This document shows, in pieces, positions 17,786 through 26,701 of a DNA stretch of 64,000 nt. The position numbers and the translations under genes were made by a program. The notes beneath the pieces are model-generated. The model searched no databases. It was not told where the DNA came from and was given only the letters and a program-made list of their open reading frames with translations. Origin of the DNA: Streptomyces lavendofoliae (GTDB lineage Bacteria; Actinomycetota; Actinomycetes; Streptomycetales; Streptomycetaceae); contig NZ_BMTP01000003.1 of assembly GCF_014649735.1 (NCBI RefSeq), positions 1 through 64,000 of the forward strand, written 5' to 3'. Numbering within the stretch: position 1 is the stretch's first letter; every line of letters begins with the position of its first letter.

Positions 17786-19072
17786 GTGAACGAGTCGTTC
17801 TCCATTGATGGACTGCGCTGGCAGGAAAACTGGCGGATCGAGAACGGGAACGATTCCTATGTCGTCCCCTTTCCGACGCTGCGGCCGGCGACTCTCGTAT
17901 TCCACGGCGAAACAAAATTCAGCTATGGGCATTACGGTATCCACCTCGGCCAGGCGGACGTCCTGACCTTCCTCGGCCCCAGCACCGGAACGGTCACCGG
18001 ACACTTCATCGACTGCCGCGAGGGCTCCCCGACGGCCGGTGTCAGGGAGGAGCACACCTGGGCCCCCGGTTCCGCCCGGGCGCTCTACATCCCGCCGGGC
18101 GTGGCCCACACGTTCGACGGCCTGGAGTACGTCAACACCATCAACTCGTACGAGCTCTTCCTGCCCGATCCCGAGGAATGGGTGCACGGCACCCTCGACT
18201 GGCAGCCCGACGCGGACATCATCAACCTCCCGCTGGACGTCGCCGACGAGGACCTGCCGCTGTACAGGCCCAACTCCCACGCGGCGAGCGAGCTCTGGTA
18301 CGACATGGTCGCCGCCCAGCAGCGCGCCATGATCCCCAAGGTGGCGTACGAGTACCCCGTCACGCGCGACGTGCGGCTGGCCGACGGCACGGTCCGCCGG
18401 GTGGAACTGCGCCGGCTCCTCCAGCGCGACGAGCGGAAGAACTGGGAGCCCCTGGCCGAGGTGTTCGGTGTCGGATGGGTGCGGCACCCGGTGATCTCGT
18501 CCGGCCCGGAGTCCGGCTTCTCCGCCCTCCTGGACCGGCACCCGCTCTACTTCATCGACCACGGCGAGACCGGTTACACCCACGACGCGTACGGGATCCA
18601 CCTGGGCCAGGAGGACCGGCTGACCTTCGCCGGGCCCCGTGACCAGGAGGTCACCCTCCACCTCATCGACACGCGGGTGGACTCGCCGACGTACGGGGCC
18701 GACATCGCCTACCGGTTCTTCCCCGACCCCGAGCGCTACCTGCTGATCCCGCCGGGAGTCGGCCACGCCTTCGAGCACCTGGAGAACGTCTACACGATCA
18801 ACCGGCCGCGCACCCTCCTGCCCGAGGACGGGAGCGAGTACCAGCCGGGCAACGACGTCATCGACTGGCCGGTCCCCAAGCGACCGATCCCCTCCCTGCG
18901 GGCCAACACCGTGCCGGCGGGCCGCGAGTACTACGAGGCCAGGGTCGCCGACCAGAAGCGGTTGCGGGAGATGCCGGTCACCCACTCCACACCGTCCGTA
19001 ATGATGATCAAGGGCCGGGACGGCAAGGAGATCCGGGTCGCCCTGCGCAGGAAGGTCTCCGCCGCCTCCTGA
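17786..19072 (+). CDS. tandem-duplicated RmlC-type cupin protein
   Basis: 428 residues made of two homologous RmlC-like (dTDP-4-dehydrorhamnose 3,5-epimerase family) cupin domains. The same signature occurs in each: YGIHLGQ (His53 and His272), then ID-R-SPT-G, and IPPGVAHTF/IPPGVGHAF (His108 and His327), then a TIN strand. True RmlC is a single-domain homodimer of about 200 residues with an RGLHYQ motif. The duplication and changed motif suggest a different substrate or a sugar/nucleotide-binding role. The GTG is supported by AAAGAGGG. The MFS gene follows after 140 bp. I see no other dTDP-sugar genes nearby. Confidence 0.82.
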   Translation: MNESFSIDGLRWQENWRIENGNDSYVVPFPTLRPATLVFHGETKFSYGHYGIHLGQADVLTFLGPSTGTVTGHFIDCREGSPTAGVREEHTWAPGSARALYIPPGVAHTFDGLEYVNTINSYELFLPDPEEWVHGTLDWQPDADIINLPLDVADEDLPLYRPNSHAASELWYDMVAAQQRAMIPKVAYEYPVTRDVRLADGTVRRVELRRLLQRDERKNWEPLAEVFGVGWVRHPVISSGPESGFSALLDRHPLYFIDHGETGYTHDAYGIHLGQEDRLTFAGPRDQEVTLHLIDTRVDSPTYGADIAYRFFPDPERYLLIPPGVGHAFEHLENVYTINRPRTLLPEDGSEYQPGNDVIDWPVPKRPIPSLRANTVPAGREYYEARVADQKRLREMPVTHSTPSVMMIKGRDGKEIRVALRRKVSAAS

Positions 19073-19212
19073 CCCCGGCCCCTGCCCGAGCCGGTCCTCC
19101 CACCCCTCCCACGACCGTGGGCGCGGCCGCCGCGACGACGCCGGCCGCGTCCACGGCGCCACGCGTTGCCCCGTCCTCACCCCCCAGGTGCCCTACCGGA
19201 GTTGGGAATCCG

Positions 19213-20580
19213 ATGCTGTCCCTGTCCACGTCACTGGCGCCCTTGCGGCACCGGAACTACCGCCTGCTCTTCATCTCCTTCGTCATCAGCATGCTCGGGG
19301 ACGGCGTCTGGCTGGTCGCCCTGCCGTGGGTCGCGATGGAGCTGGGCGGCAACAGCTCCGACCTGGCGATGGTGGTGGGCGCCGAGTCCGTCGGCCTCAT
19401 CTCCTGCGTGCTGATCGGGGGCGCGCTCGCCGACCGGTACCCGCGCAAGCTGGTCATCGGCTGGTCGTACACGGCCGCCTTCACCGTGCTCGCCGCACTC
19501 GCCGTCGTCCACGTGACGGGCAGCCTGCAGATCTGGCAGCTGGTCGGCGCGGCCTTCGTCCTGGGCGCCGCCGCGGCCATCAGCGGCCCGGCGTCGGACG
19601 CCTTCACCCCCGACCTGGTGCCGAAGGACGACCTGCACGCGGCCAACGCGATGGAGTCGGTCGTCCGGTCGCTGGCCGTCCGCATGGTCGGCCCGGCGGT
19701 GGGCGGGCTGCTCATCTCGCTGATCGACGCGCTCAGCATCATCGTGCTGAACGCGGTCAGCTTCGGTGTCGCGGCCCTGTGCGTGGCGATGATCCTCGTG
19801 CCCCGGTCGGCCGGCACCGCCGGGGAAGGGGACGCGACGGCCGAGGCGGACGGTGTTCCGTACCGCGAGGCGCTGCGCTACCTGTTCAGCGAGCGCTGGC
19901 TGTGGGTCCTGATCGTCTGGTCCGGCGTGGTCCTGCTTCTCCAGTCGGGGCCGCGACAGATCCTGCTGCCGTTCGTCATCCACAACGACCTGGGTGGCGA
20001 CGCCCGTGACTACGGCACGCTCATCGCGGTCACCGGGATCGCCGCGGTGGTCGGATCGCTGGTGCTCGCCTCGCGCAAGCCGCCCCGTGACTACCCGCGC
20101 CGGATGCTGCTCGCCTGGACGGCCGGTGCCGCCCCGCTCGCGCTGATGGTGTTCGTACCGTCCTTCTGGATGCTGCTGCCACTGGGCGCCATGTACGGCT
20201 TCTTCTCGACCGTCGGCAACGTGTACTGGTCCACGCTGGTGCAGACCTCCGTGCCCAACGCCGTCCGGGGCCGGGTCATCAGCATCGACTGGCTGGGCTC
20301 CCTGGCGCTCGTCCCGCTCTCGGCGGTGCTGGCCGGCCTGAGCCCGGACCGCGACTTCATGGTCTGGCTGTTCGTGCTCGGCGGCGTACTCCCCGTCCTG
20401 CTGACGCTGGCCACCGTGCGGTGGGTGGACCTGCGGGCACTGCGCCCCGACGGGCCGGACGCGAAGGCCGGCCGGGCGGACGCGGACGGCGATGCGCGGG
20501 ACCACGGCACGGCGGCGGCCGGCCGGACGGCGGACCCGCTGGAGGAGAAGGAGCGGGCGACCGCGCCGACCCCTTCCTGA
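19213..20580 (+). CDS. MFS exporter (12-TM, multidrug/macrolide type)
   Basis: 455 residues from the ATG at 19213 (MLSLSTSLAPLRHRNYRLLF), preceded by GGAG; an upstream GTG at 19117 would add 32 Pro/Ala residues that look non-native. It has twelve hydrophobic helices, with LADRYPRKLVIGWSY matching the loop 2-3 motif of the DHA1/enterobactin-exporter-like MFS group. The C-terminal 50 residues are charged and disordered. Placed after the cupin gene on the same strand, it may export the product of the cluster or provide resistance (inference). Confidence 0.87.
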   Translation: MLSLSTSLAPLRHRNYRLLFISFVISMLGDGVWLVALPWVAMELGGNSSDLAMVVGAESVGLISCVLIGGALADRYPRKLVIGWSYTAAFTVLAALAVVHVTGSLQIWQLVGAAFVLGAAAAISGPASDAFTPDLVPKDDLHAANAMESVVRSLAVRMVGPAVGGLLISLIDALSIIVLNAVSFGVAALCVAMILVPRSAGTAGEGDATAEADGVPYREALRYLFSERWLWVLIVWSGVVLLLQSGPRQILLPFVIHNDLGGDARDYGTLIAVTGIAAVVGSLVLASRKPPRDYPRRMLLAWTAGAAPLALMVFVPSFWMLLPLGAMYGFFSTVGNVYWSTLVQTSVPNAVRGRVISIDWLGSLALVPLSAVLAGLSPDRDFMVWLFVLGGVLPVLLTLATVRWVDLRALRPDGPDAKAGRADADGDARDHGTAAAGRTADPLEEKERATAPTPS

Positions 20581-20736
20581 CCGGTCCTTCCCGACCGGCC
20601 CTCCTGACGTACGGGCGGCCGCTCGGTACCGTCCCCAGAGAAGGCGGGGGAAGGGAAGGGGACGGCTTCGGGAACCCCCACCACCAGTATCGGAAGGGCC
20701 AAGAGCAACCGGACGGACTGATCCAAGGGGTGGGAC

Positions 20737-20931
20737 ATGCACAGCAGGGTGGCCAGAGTGACCGGAGTACTCGCCATGGTGTTCGCGATCGCGCTGGGGG
20801 GCGCGGCCACGGCGGCGCACGCGGGCCCGGCGCCCGGCGGCACGATCACGGTCGTCGCGGGTGACGAGGGGCCGTCGACCCCGAAGCCCGGCGCGCCGGT
20901 CGTCATCACGGGCTTCGCCCCCGGGGCCTGA
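20737..20931 (+). CDS. 64-residue secreted peptide, possibly a truncated Ig-like protein
   Basis: MHSRVARVTGVLAMVFAIALGG is a clean signal peptide with an AHA cleavage site near residue 29. The mature part is only about 35 residues, without Cys, and ends VVITGFAPGA. That ending is the typical first half of a bacterial Ig-like strand motif (GFAPGA followed by hydrophobic strands), so the gene may be a remnant cut off by the stop. AAGGGG precedes the ATG. After the stop, three copies of GGGCCTGA occur in short tandem repeats, then a long terminator. It is the last plus-strand gene of the cluster. Confidence 0.6.
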   Translation: MHSRVARVTGVLAMVFAIALGGAATAAHAGPAPGGTITVVAGDEGPSTPKPGAPVVITGFAPGA

Positions 20932-20958
20932 ACCCCGCCTGGGCCTGAACCGCCGCCT

Positions 20959-20999
20959 GGGCCTGACGAGTCCCCGGCGGCCGGGGACTCGTCAGGCCC
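20959..20999. terminator. long convergent hairpin between the small peptide gene and the SARP gene
   Basis: 19-bp perfect arms (20959-20977 and 20981-20999) around a 3-base loop. The right arm overlaps the last codons of the minus-strand SARP gene, so one hairpin serves both transcripts. Confidence 0.85.
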
Positions 21000-23900
21000 A
21001 GGCGCGGTGGGTGGCCGGTACGCCCAGGTCGTCGCAGAGCGCGTCGGCCTCGCGGCGGTGCTCCTCCGCCGCCCGGGTGTCCCCCGCCTCCTCGGCGGCG
21101 CGGGCCAGACCTGCCAGGGCGCAGGCGGCCTCCACTCGGTAGCCGAGCTCGGTGCAGCGCCGCAGGGCGCTCGCGTGCAGCCGCAGGGCCCCGGCCGGGT
21201 CGCCGCTCCGGCGGTGGACCCGGCCCACGATGTTCTCGACCTCGGCGGACCTGAGCCTCGCCCCGGAGCGGGCGACGACGTCCAGGGCCCGGTCCGCGTC
21301 CGCCAGTGCGCGCACGTTGTCGCCGAGGAACTGCCGGGCCTCAGCCGCGAACGCCAGGGCCAGGGCGTGGTTCTCCGACCTGCGGGTCTCGTCACCGAGC
21401 GCGAGGGCCCGTTCGAGGGTGCCGAGCGCCTCCTGGACGTCACCGGTGGCCAGGCTGGTGGCCGCCAGTTCGATCAGGGCCATCTTCTCGTTGTCGTACG
21501 AGCCGATCCGCCGGTTGATGAGCACGGCCCGCCGTGCCGCCCCCGTGGCCTCGGGGAATCGGCCGAGCCAGCGGTAGACGGGGCTGAGGTTGGTCCAGCT
21601 CTCGGCCTCGCCGACCTCGTCCCCGCTCTCCTTGCGCAGCACCACCGCCCGTTCCAGGTGGCGCAGCGCGGTGTCGACGTCCCCGAGCGCGCTGTGCAGC
21701 AGACCCAGCCTGCCGACGCTGATGGCCTCGTGCTGCCGGTCGCCGGACCGCCGGGAGATCTCCAGCGCCTCGGAGGCCGCGGCCACACCGTCGGCGAACC
21801 GGCCGAGCCTCCAGTGCGCCACGGCCAGGTTGTTCAGGCTCAGGCTCACCAGCGTCGGGTCGCCCAGGCGGCGCGCGGCGCGGACGGCGGCGACGCCCTG
21901 CGCCGCCTGCTCCTCGACACGGCTGCGTGTGTAGAAGTAAAAGGCGAGGTTCCGGGAGAGGTGCAGGACGCACCGCTGGTCCGCCACGTCTCCGGCCCGG
22001 TCCAGGGCGAGCCGGATCGCGTGCCGCTCCCGGTCGAACCAGGCCATCGCCTCATGGGCGCCGGGGAACGGGGGCAGCTCCGTCGGCACGGTCGCACCCG
22101 TCGGGTACCGCAGCCGGTCGGGGTACAGCACCTCGCACGCGGCCTCCGTCGCGGCCAGGTAGTAGGGCAGGAGGCGCTCGGCCACGACTCCGACGCCGTC
22201 TCCGTTTCCGTCTCCCTCTCCCTCGCCCTCGCCGCTCCCGCCGGCCCGACCGTTCCCGCCCGCTCCGCCGCTCCCTTCGCTCCCGGGCACCCGGAGCGAC
22301 CGGGCGAAGCTGCGCACCAGGTCGTGGAAGCTGTACAGCTCTTCCGTGTGCTGCTGGAGGAGGTGGACGTCCAGGAGGTGTTCCAGCACGTCCTCCACCT
22401 CACGGGCCGGTGTATCCGCCAGCGCCGCCGCCGACCAGACGTCGATCTCCGCGCCGGGGTGCTGTCCCAGGAGCTGGAACACGGCCCGCTGCCGGGCCCC
22501 CAGTGACTGGTACGACAGTTCCAGCGCGGCCGTGACGCTGCGCTGCCCGGCGCTCAGCTCGTCCAGCCGCCGCGTCTCGTGCCGGAGCCGCTCGACCAGG
22601 TGGCGCACCGTCCACCGGGGCCGGTTGCGCAACCGGGCCGCGGCGATGCGCAGTGCCAGGGGCAACCCGGCGCACAGCTCGGCCAGTTCGGCCACCGCCT
22701 CCGGTTCGGCCGCCGTACGCGCGGCGCCGAGGGTCTCGGCGAGGAGCGCCGCACTGTCCCCGGGCGCCAGCATGCCGATGGAGAACCACTCGGCGCCGTC
22801 GAGGTCCACCAGCCGGGCCCGGCTGGTGATCAGCACCAGGCAGCCCGGGGACGCCGGCAGCAGCGGCAGCACCTGCGCGGTGTCGGCGGCGTTGTCCAGC
22901 AGGACCAGGACCCGCTTGCCCGCCAGCGCCGCCCGCCACACCCGGGCACGCTCCTGCACGCCGTCCGGGAGGGGCCGGTCGGAGGGGCCCAGTCCCCGCA
23001 GCAGACTCTCCAGGGCCGCACCCGGCTCCAACGGGCTCTCGCCGGGGGTGAAGCCGCGCAGGTCGATGTGGAGCTGGCCGTCGGGGTAGTACGGCGCGAG
23101 CCGGTGGGCGGCGTGCACGGCGAGCGCCGTCTTGCCGGAACCACCCATTCCGTCGATCGCTATGACGCGCGTCGACTCGCCGCCGGGACGGCGGGCGTGG
23201 GCGAGCAGCGACTCCAGTTCCTCGTCACGGCCGGTGAAGTCGGGCAGGTCGTACGGGAGTGCGCGGATGCCCTGCCCGTGCGCCGGGTCGGGAGCGGTGG
23301 AGGGCGCTGCTCCGGTGCCCGTCCCGCCGCGCCCGCCGTCCGGGGCCGCCACCTGCCGCACGGGCGCGCCGTCCGTGCCCGGGCCCGCGGGACCCGAGAA
23401 CTCCCCCGGGCCCGCCGCGTCCGAACCCGCGTCGCCGCCCGTGCCCGCGGCCGGAGTGCCCGGTGCGCCCGCGGGCACGCGTACCGCCACGGCGGCGGGA
23501 TCGGCGATCCGTTCCGGCGCGGCGAGCGCCGGGTCCTCCCGCAGCATCCGCTCGTGCAGCGCCACCAGTCGCGAACCTGGGTCGATGCCCAGTTCCTCCG
23601 CGAGCAGCGCCCGCACCGCGCGGAACTCCTCCAGGGCCTCCGCGCCCCGCCCGGCCCGGTACAGGGCCAGCATCAGGTGCCCGCGCAGGGCCTCCCGCAG
23701 CGGGTGCTGCGACACGAGTCCGCGCAGGTCGCCGACCAGTTCATCGGCCTCCCCCAGGCCGAGGCGCAGTGCGTAGTACTGCTCGGCCGCCGCCAGCCGG
23801 CGTTCTTCCCAGACGGCCGCCGCCGCCTCGATCACCCGGCCGCCGCGCCCCGCCATGACCGGCCCCCGCCACAGTGCCAGCGCCCGGCCCAGGGTGTCGG

Positions 23901-24279
23901 CGGCCTCCTGGTGTCCGCCGAGGGTGACGGCCTCCCGTGCCGCGCGCAGCGCGTCGGCGAACTCGACCAGATCCAGTTCGTACCCGGATCCCTCGGCGCG
24001 GTACCCCGGCCCGTCCGTGACGATGACCCCCGCGCCACCCGGAATGCGCCGGCGCAGATCGGACACCGCCTTGCGCACCTGGTGTCCCGCGCTGGAAGGC
24101 GGCGCCTCGTCCCAGGCCGCCTCGACGAGCCGTGTGACGGGAACGACCCTGCCGTGCTCCAGGAGAAGGGTGCCGAGGATGCGCTCCTGGATCACGCCGC
24201 CGAGTCTCAGCCGCTCCCCGGCGCACCAGGCCTCCACCGTGCCGAGAACGTGAAACCGTACCCCTGTCCCGAAACCCAC
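20992..24279 (-). CDS. SARP-family regulator with NB-ARC and TPR domains (AfsR-like)
   Basis: 1,095 residues. Order: OmpR-like winged HTH (about 8-85, FHVLGTVEAWCAGERLRLGG), bacterial transcriptional activation domain BTAD (about 95-245), a disordered Gly/Pro linker (about 260-340), NB-ARC ATPase with P-loop GMGGSGKTAL (about 375-385) and Walker B VLVLLDNAAD, a Gly/Glu-rich insert near 685, then TPRs in the last 300 residues. AfsR-like SARPs bind direct repeats upstream of antibiotic genes and couple ATP status to secondary metabolism. It is convergent with the cluster upstream and is the most likely pathway-level activator in this region. The start codon ATG at 24279 begins a normal SARP N-terminus. 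Confidence 0.9.
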   Translation of the reverse strand: MGFGTGVRFHVLGTVEAWCAGERLRLGGVIQERILGTLLLEHGRVVPVTRLVEAAWDEAPPSSAGHQVRKAVSDLRRRIPGGAGVIVTDGPGYRAEGSGYELDLVEFADALRAAREAVTLGGHQEAADTLGRALALWRGPVMAGRGGRVIEAAAAVWEERRLAAAEQYYALRLGLGEADELVGDLRGLVSQHPLREALRGHLMLALYRAGRGAEALEEFRAVRALLAEELGIDPGSRLVALHERMLREDPALAAPERIADPAAVAVRVPAGAPGTPAAGTGGDAGSDAAGPGEFSGPAGPGTDGAPVRQVAAPDGGRGGTGTGAAPSTAPDPAHGQGIRALPYDLPDFTGRDEELESLLAHARRPGGESTRVIAIDGMGGSGKTALAVHAAHRLAPYYPDGQLHIDLRGFTPGESPLEPGAALESLLRGLGPSDRPLPDGVQERARVWRAALAGKRVLVLLDNAADTAQVLPLLPASPGCLVLITSRARLVDLDGAEWFSIGMLAPGDSAALLAETLGAARTAAEPEAVAELAELCAGLPLALRIAAARLRNRPRWTVRHLVERLRHETRRLDELSAGQRSVTAALELSYQSLGARQRAVFQLLGQHPGAEIDVWSAAALADTPAREVEDVLEHLLDVHLLQQHTEELYSFHDLVRSFARSLRVPGSEGSGGAGGNGRAGGSGEGEGEGDGNGDGVGVVAERLLPYYLAATEAACEVLYPDRLRYPTGATVPTELPPFPGAHEAMAWFDRERHAIRLALDRAGDVADQRCVLHLSRNLAFYFYTRSRVEEQAAQGVAAVRAARRLGDPTLVSLSLNNLAVAHWRLGRFADGVAAASEALEISRRSGDRQHEAISVGRLGLLHSALGDVDTALRHLERAVVLRKESGDEVGEAESWTNLSPVYRWLGRFPEATGAARRAVLINRRIGSYDNEKMALIELAATSLATGDVQEALGTLERALALGDETRRSENHALALAFAAEARQFLGDNVRALADADRALDVVARSGARLRSAEVENIVGRVHRRSGDPAGALRLHASALRRCTELGYRVEAACALAGLARAAEEAGDTRAAEEHRREADALCDDLGVPATHRAWA

Positions 24280-24398
24280 GCGCGCCCCCTTTCCTGGTGC
24301 GGCGATCCTAGTCTCGCGGCCCTCCGGAGCAATGGCTGTTGCCAGCCTGATCAGCGGAAACGAGCCGCGGGCCGGGGCGGGGAGCCGGCATCACGGGG

Positions 24399-25727
24399 TC
24401 ACGCCCCGCCGTCCCGCGTCCGGCGGCGTACGGCGACGAGCGCGCCGGTCCCCGCGGCCGCCGCCGCGCCGGCGAGGACGGCGGCGGACAGGGCGGAGGC
24501 GGGACCCGTGTCGGCGAGGGCGCCCGCGGCGGTGGGGGTGGCCGCGGCGGTGGGGGCCCCCGCGGCGGTGGGGGCGCCGACCGGCCGGGTGGCGGCCGGG
24601 CCCCGCGCCGGCGCGGCCGGGGAGGCCGCCCGGGTGGCGGCCGGGCCCGCCAGGGGAGCCGCGGCGACGACGTCGAAGCCGTACTCGAGGAACTCCGACG
24701 TCCCGCCGCACGACATGTCGTCGTTGAGGTAGTCGGCGGCGACGGAGGCCACCCCGCCGCCGGCCGGCAGCGAGGAGCCGACCACCAGGCGGAGCCGGAC
24801 GTCGGCGTGCGCCCCGGGCGCCAGCTTCTCGACGGCGCCCGCGTAGTGGTCGGCGTCGGCGTCCTGCCACTCCGGGGAGCCGTCCGTGGACCACAGCACG
24901 TCCAGCAGGTCGTCGGTCCCCTCGACCTTCACGTACGGCCAGACCTCGTCCAGGGTCCGGTCGGTGCCGTTGGTGACGCGGACGGTGAAGTCGACCGTCG
25001 TTCCGGCGGTGATCCGCGCCGGCAGGCCGGTGGCGGTGACCGTGAGCCGGTCCTCGGGGACGCAGGCGCCCGCCTCGGCCTCCTTCCGCGCGCCGGCGAG
25101 CGCCTTGTCGGCGGCCTCCTTGGCGGCGAGGGCCTTCTCGGTGTCCTGCTCCGCCCGGTGAGCCCGGCCGGCCGCGGCCGACCTGGCGTCGTCCCTCGCC
25201 CCGGCGGCCTCCTTCGCCCTGGAAGCGGCGGCCTCCTCGGCGTCGGCGGCGTCCTCGGCGGCGGTCAGGGCGGCGGCCACGTCCTGCTCCGCCCGCGCCC
25301 TCTCCGCCTCCGTCGCCGCCTCCGGCAGGCCCTTCAGGTCCGCTTCGGCCTCGGCGAGCCGGTCGGCGGCGGCGCGCTCGGCCCGGGTGGCCGCTTCGGC
25401 GCCCCGGGCCGCCTCGGCGGCGGCCACGGCGAGGGACGACCGGTCCGACAGTTCGCGCGCCAGGTCCCGGAGGGCGGCGGCCTCGGCGGCGACGGCCGCG
25501 TCGTACGCCTGCCGCGCCGTCGCGGCGGCCTTCTCCAGCTCCATGAGCGAGGGCGTGGCGACGTCGTCCGCCGCCGGCCGGCCCGGGGAAGGGGCCTGTG
25601 GACGGGGCGCCGCCGGAGCGGTGTCGGCGAACGCCGGTGTGACGGTGATCAGTGCGGCGGTGATCAGTGCGGCGGGCGCGGTCACGGCGGCGACGGCGGC
25701 GGGCGCGAACAGACGGCGGATCTTCAC
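24399..25727 (-). CDS. secreted coiled-coil surface protein with LAxTG sorting signal
   Basis: 442 residues from the GTG at 25727, with AAAGGG upstream. A signal peptide (1-34, ending TPAFADTAPA) is followed by a roughly 180-residue Ala/Glu-rich coiled coil (ELEKAAATARQAYDAA ... AGARKEAEAG). A beta-sandwich-like domain (LTVTATGLPARITAGTTVDFTVRVTNGT ... CGG) and a PTAAGAPTAAATPTAAG repeat come next. The C-terminus is LADTG, a hydrophobic helix and RRRTR. LAxTG is the preferred motif of class E sortases in Streptomyces, so the protein should be cell-wall anchored. No sortase gene is in the window. It is upstream of the SARP gene on the same strand, 119 bp away. Confidence 0.85.
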   Translation of the reverse strand: MKIRRLFAPAAVAAVTAPAALITAALITVTPAFADTAPAAPRPQAPSPGRPAADDVATPSLMELEKAAATARQAYDAAVAAEAAALRDLARELSDRSSLAVAAAEAARGAEAATRAERAAADRLAEAEADLKGLPEAATEAERARAEQDVAAALTAAEDAADAEEAAASRAKEAAGARDDARSAAAGRAHRAEQDTEKALAAKEAADKALAGARKEAEAGACVPEDRLTVTATGLPARITAGTTVDFTVRVTNGTDRTLDEVWPYVKVEGTDDLLDVLWSTDGSPEWQDADADHYAGAVEKLAPGAHADVRLRLVVGSSLPAGGGVASVAADYLNDDMSCGGTSEFLEYGFDVVAAAPLAGPAATRAASPAAPARGPAATRPVGAPTAAGAPTAAATPTAAGALADTGPASALSAAVLAGAAAAAGTGALVAVRRRTRDGGA

Positions 25728-25975
25728 GGGAGCCCTTTGGTCTGGTCGGAAGGTCGGGAAACCCGCGCTGATCGTATGACCGGATCGCCGGGCGATGAGG
25801 GGTGCTGTCCCCCGATCGGGTGCGCACCGGCTCCCGGGCGGGCGACGGATGCGGCAAACGGCCCAGTGACCCGCCACGGACCGGGCGTTCCTCCGCGACG
25901 CTGGACGTGGCCGGGGACGGGACGCCGGACGGGACGCCCGCGCCGGCCGAGGCAGCGACCGTGAGGAGCGGCGTC

Positions 25976-26395
25976 TTGAAGTACCTGATGATGGTGCAGG
26001 GCACCCAGGCGGACTACGACGCGATGACCGGCAGTCCCTCCCCGGGCAGCCCCGCCTGGACCGAGGAGGACATCGAGACGATGTTCGCCTTCATGCGCGA
26101 GATCAACGACGAACTCGCCGAGAGCGGTGAGCTCGTGGACGGCCAGGGGCTCGCCGAGCCCCGGAAGACCCGGTTCGTCAGCCTCGGCGAGGACGGCCGC
26201 CCGGTCGTCACGGACGACCCGTACGGGCGGACCGAGCCACTGCTGGCCGGGTACTGGGTGCTCGACTGCGCCGGCCTGGAGCGCGTCACCGAGATCGCGG
26301 CGCGCGTCGCCCGCTGCCCGCAGCCCGAGGGCGCGCCCGAGTACCCGGTCGTCATCCGGCCCATCGCGGAGAGCGGCGAGGAACTGACCTCCTGA
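25976..26395 (+). CDS. YCII-domain protein (DGPF family)
   Basis: 139 residues from a TTG start, chosen because GAGGAG lies seven bases upstream and the family begins MKYLMMVQGTQADYDAM. The YCII fold (ferredoxin-like, as in YciI and PhnB-related proteins) spans the chain: MFAFMREINDELAESGELVDGQGL, then GYWVLDCAGLERVTEIAARVARCP. Such proteins often neighbour ECF sigma genes of the ECF41/42 type, but none is adjacent here. Function unknown. Confidence 0.85.
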   Translation: MKYLMMVQGTQADYDAMTGSPSPGSPAWTEEDIETMFAFMREINDELAESGELVDGQGLAEPRKTRFVSLGEDGRPVVTDDPYGRTEPLLAGYWVLDCAGLERVTEIAARVARCPQPEGAPEYPVVIRPIAESGEELTS

Positions 26396-26701
26396 ACCGG
26401 GCGCTCCGCCCGGACGCGGGGCCGGACCGGCGGCGTCCGGCCCGGGCCGGACGGGCGGGTGGGGCCTACGGGGAAGGGCCCCGTGCCGTCGCCCTGGGGG
26501 ACGCGGGGTCCGCGGCGCCCGCCGTACGGCGCGGGCCGGGTCCGGTCGGCGTCCACCGTGCGCGGGCGGACGACGACGCCGTACCCGGCGGCGGACGGCA
26601 GCGCCGCCCGGGGCACCGGCGACATGACACGGGCACCGGCGCCCGGCCGGCCCGGCGGCCTCCGCCGTGCGGCCCTCCGGGACCGGCGCGACCATCGAAT
26701 C

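Noticed and set aside
13986..25727. Integrative element inserted at tRNA-Ser(GGA)
   Set aside because: No integrase, excisionase or repeat of the tRNA 3' end is visible downstream within the window; the tRNA is intact.
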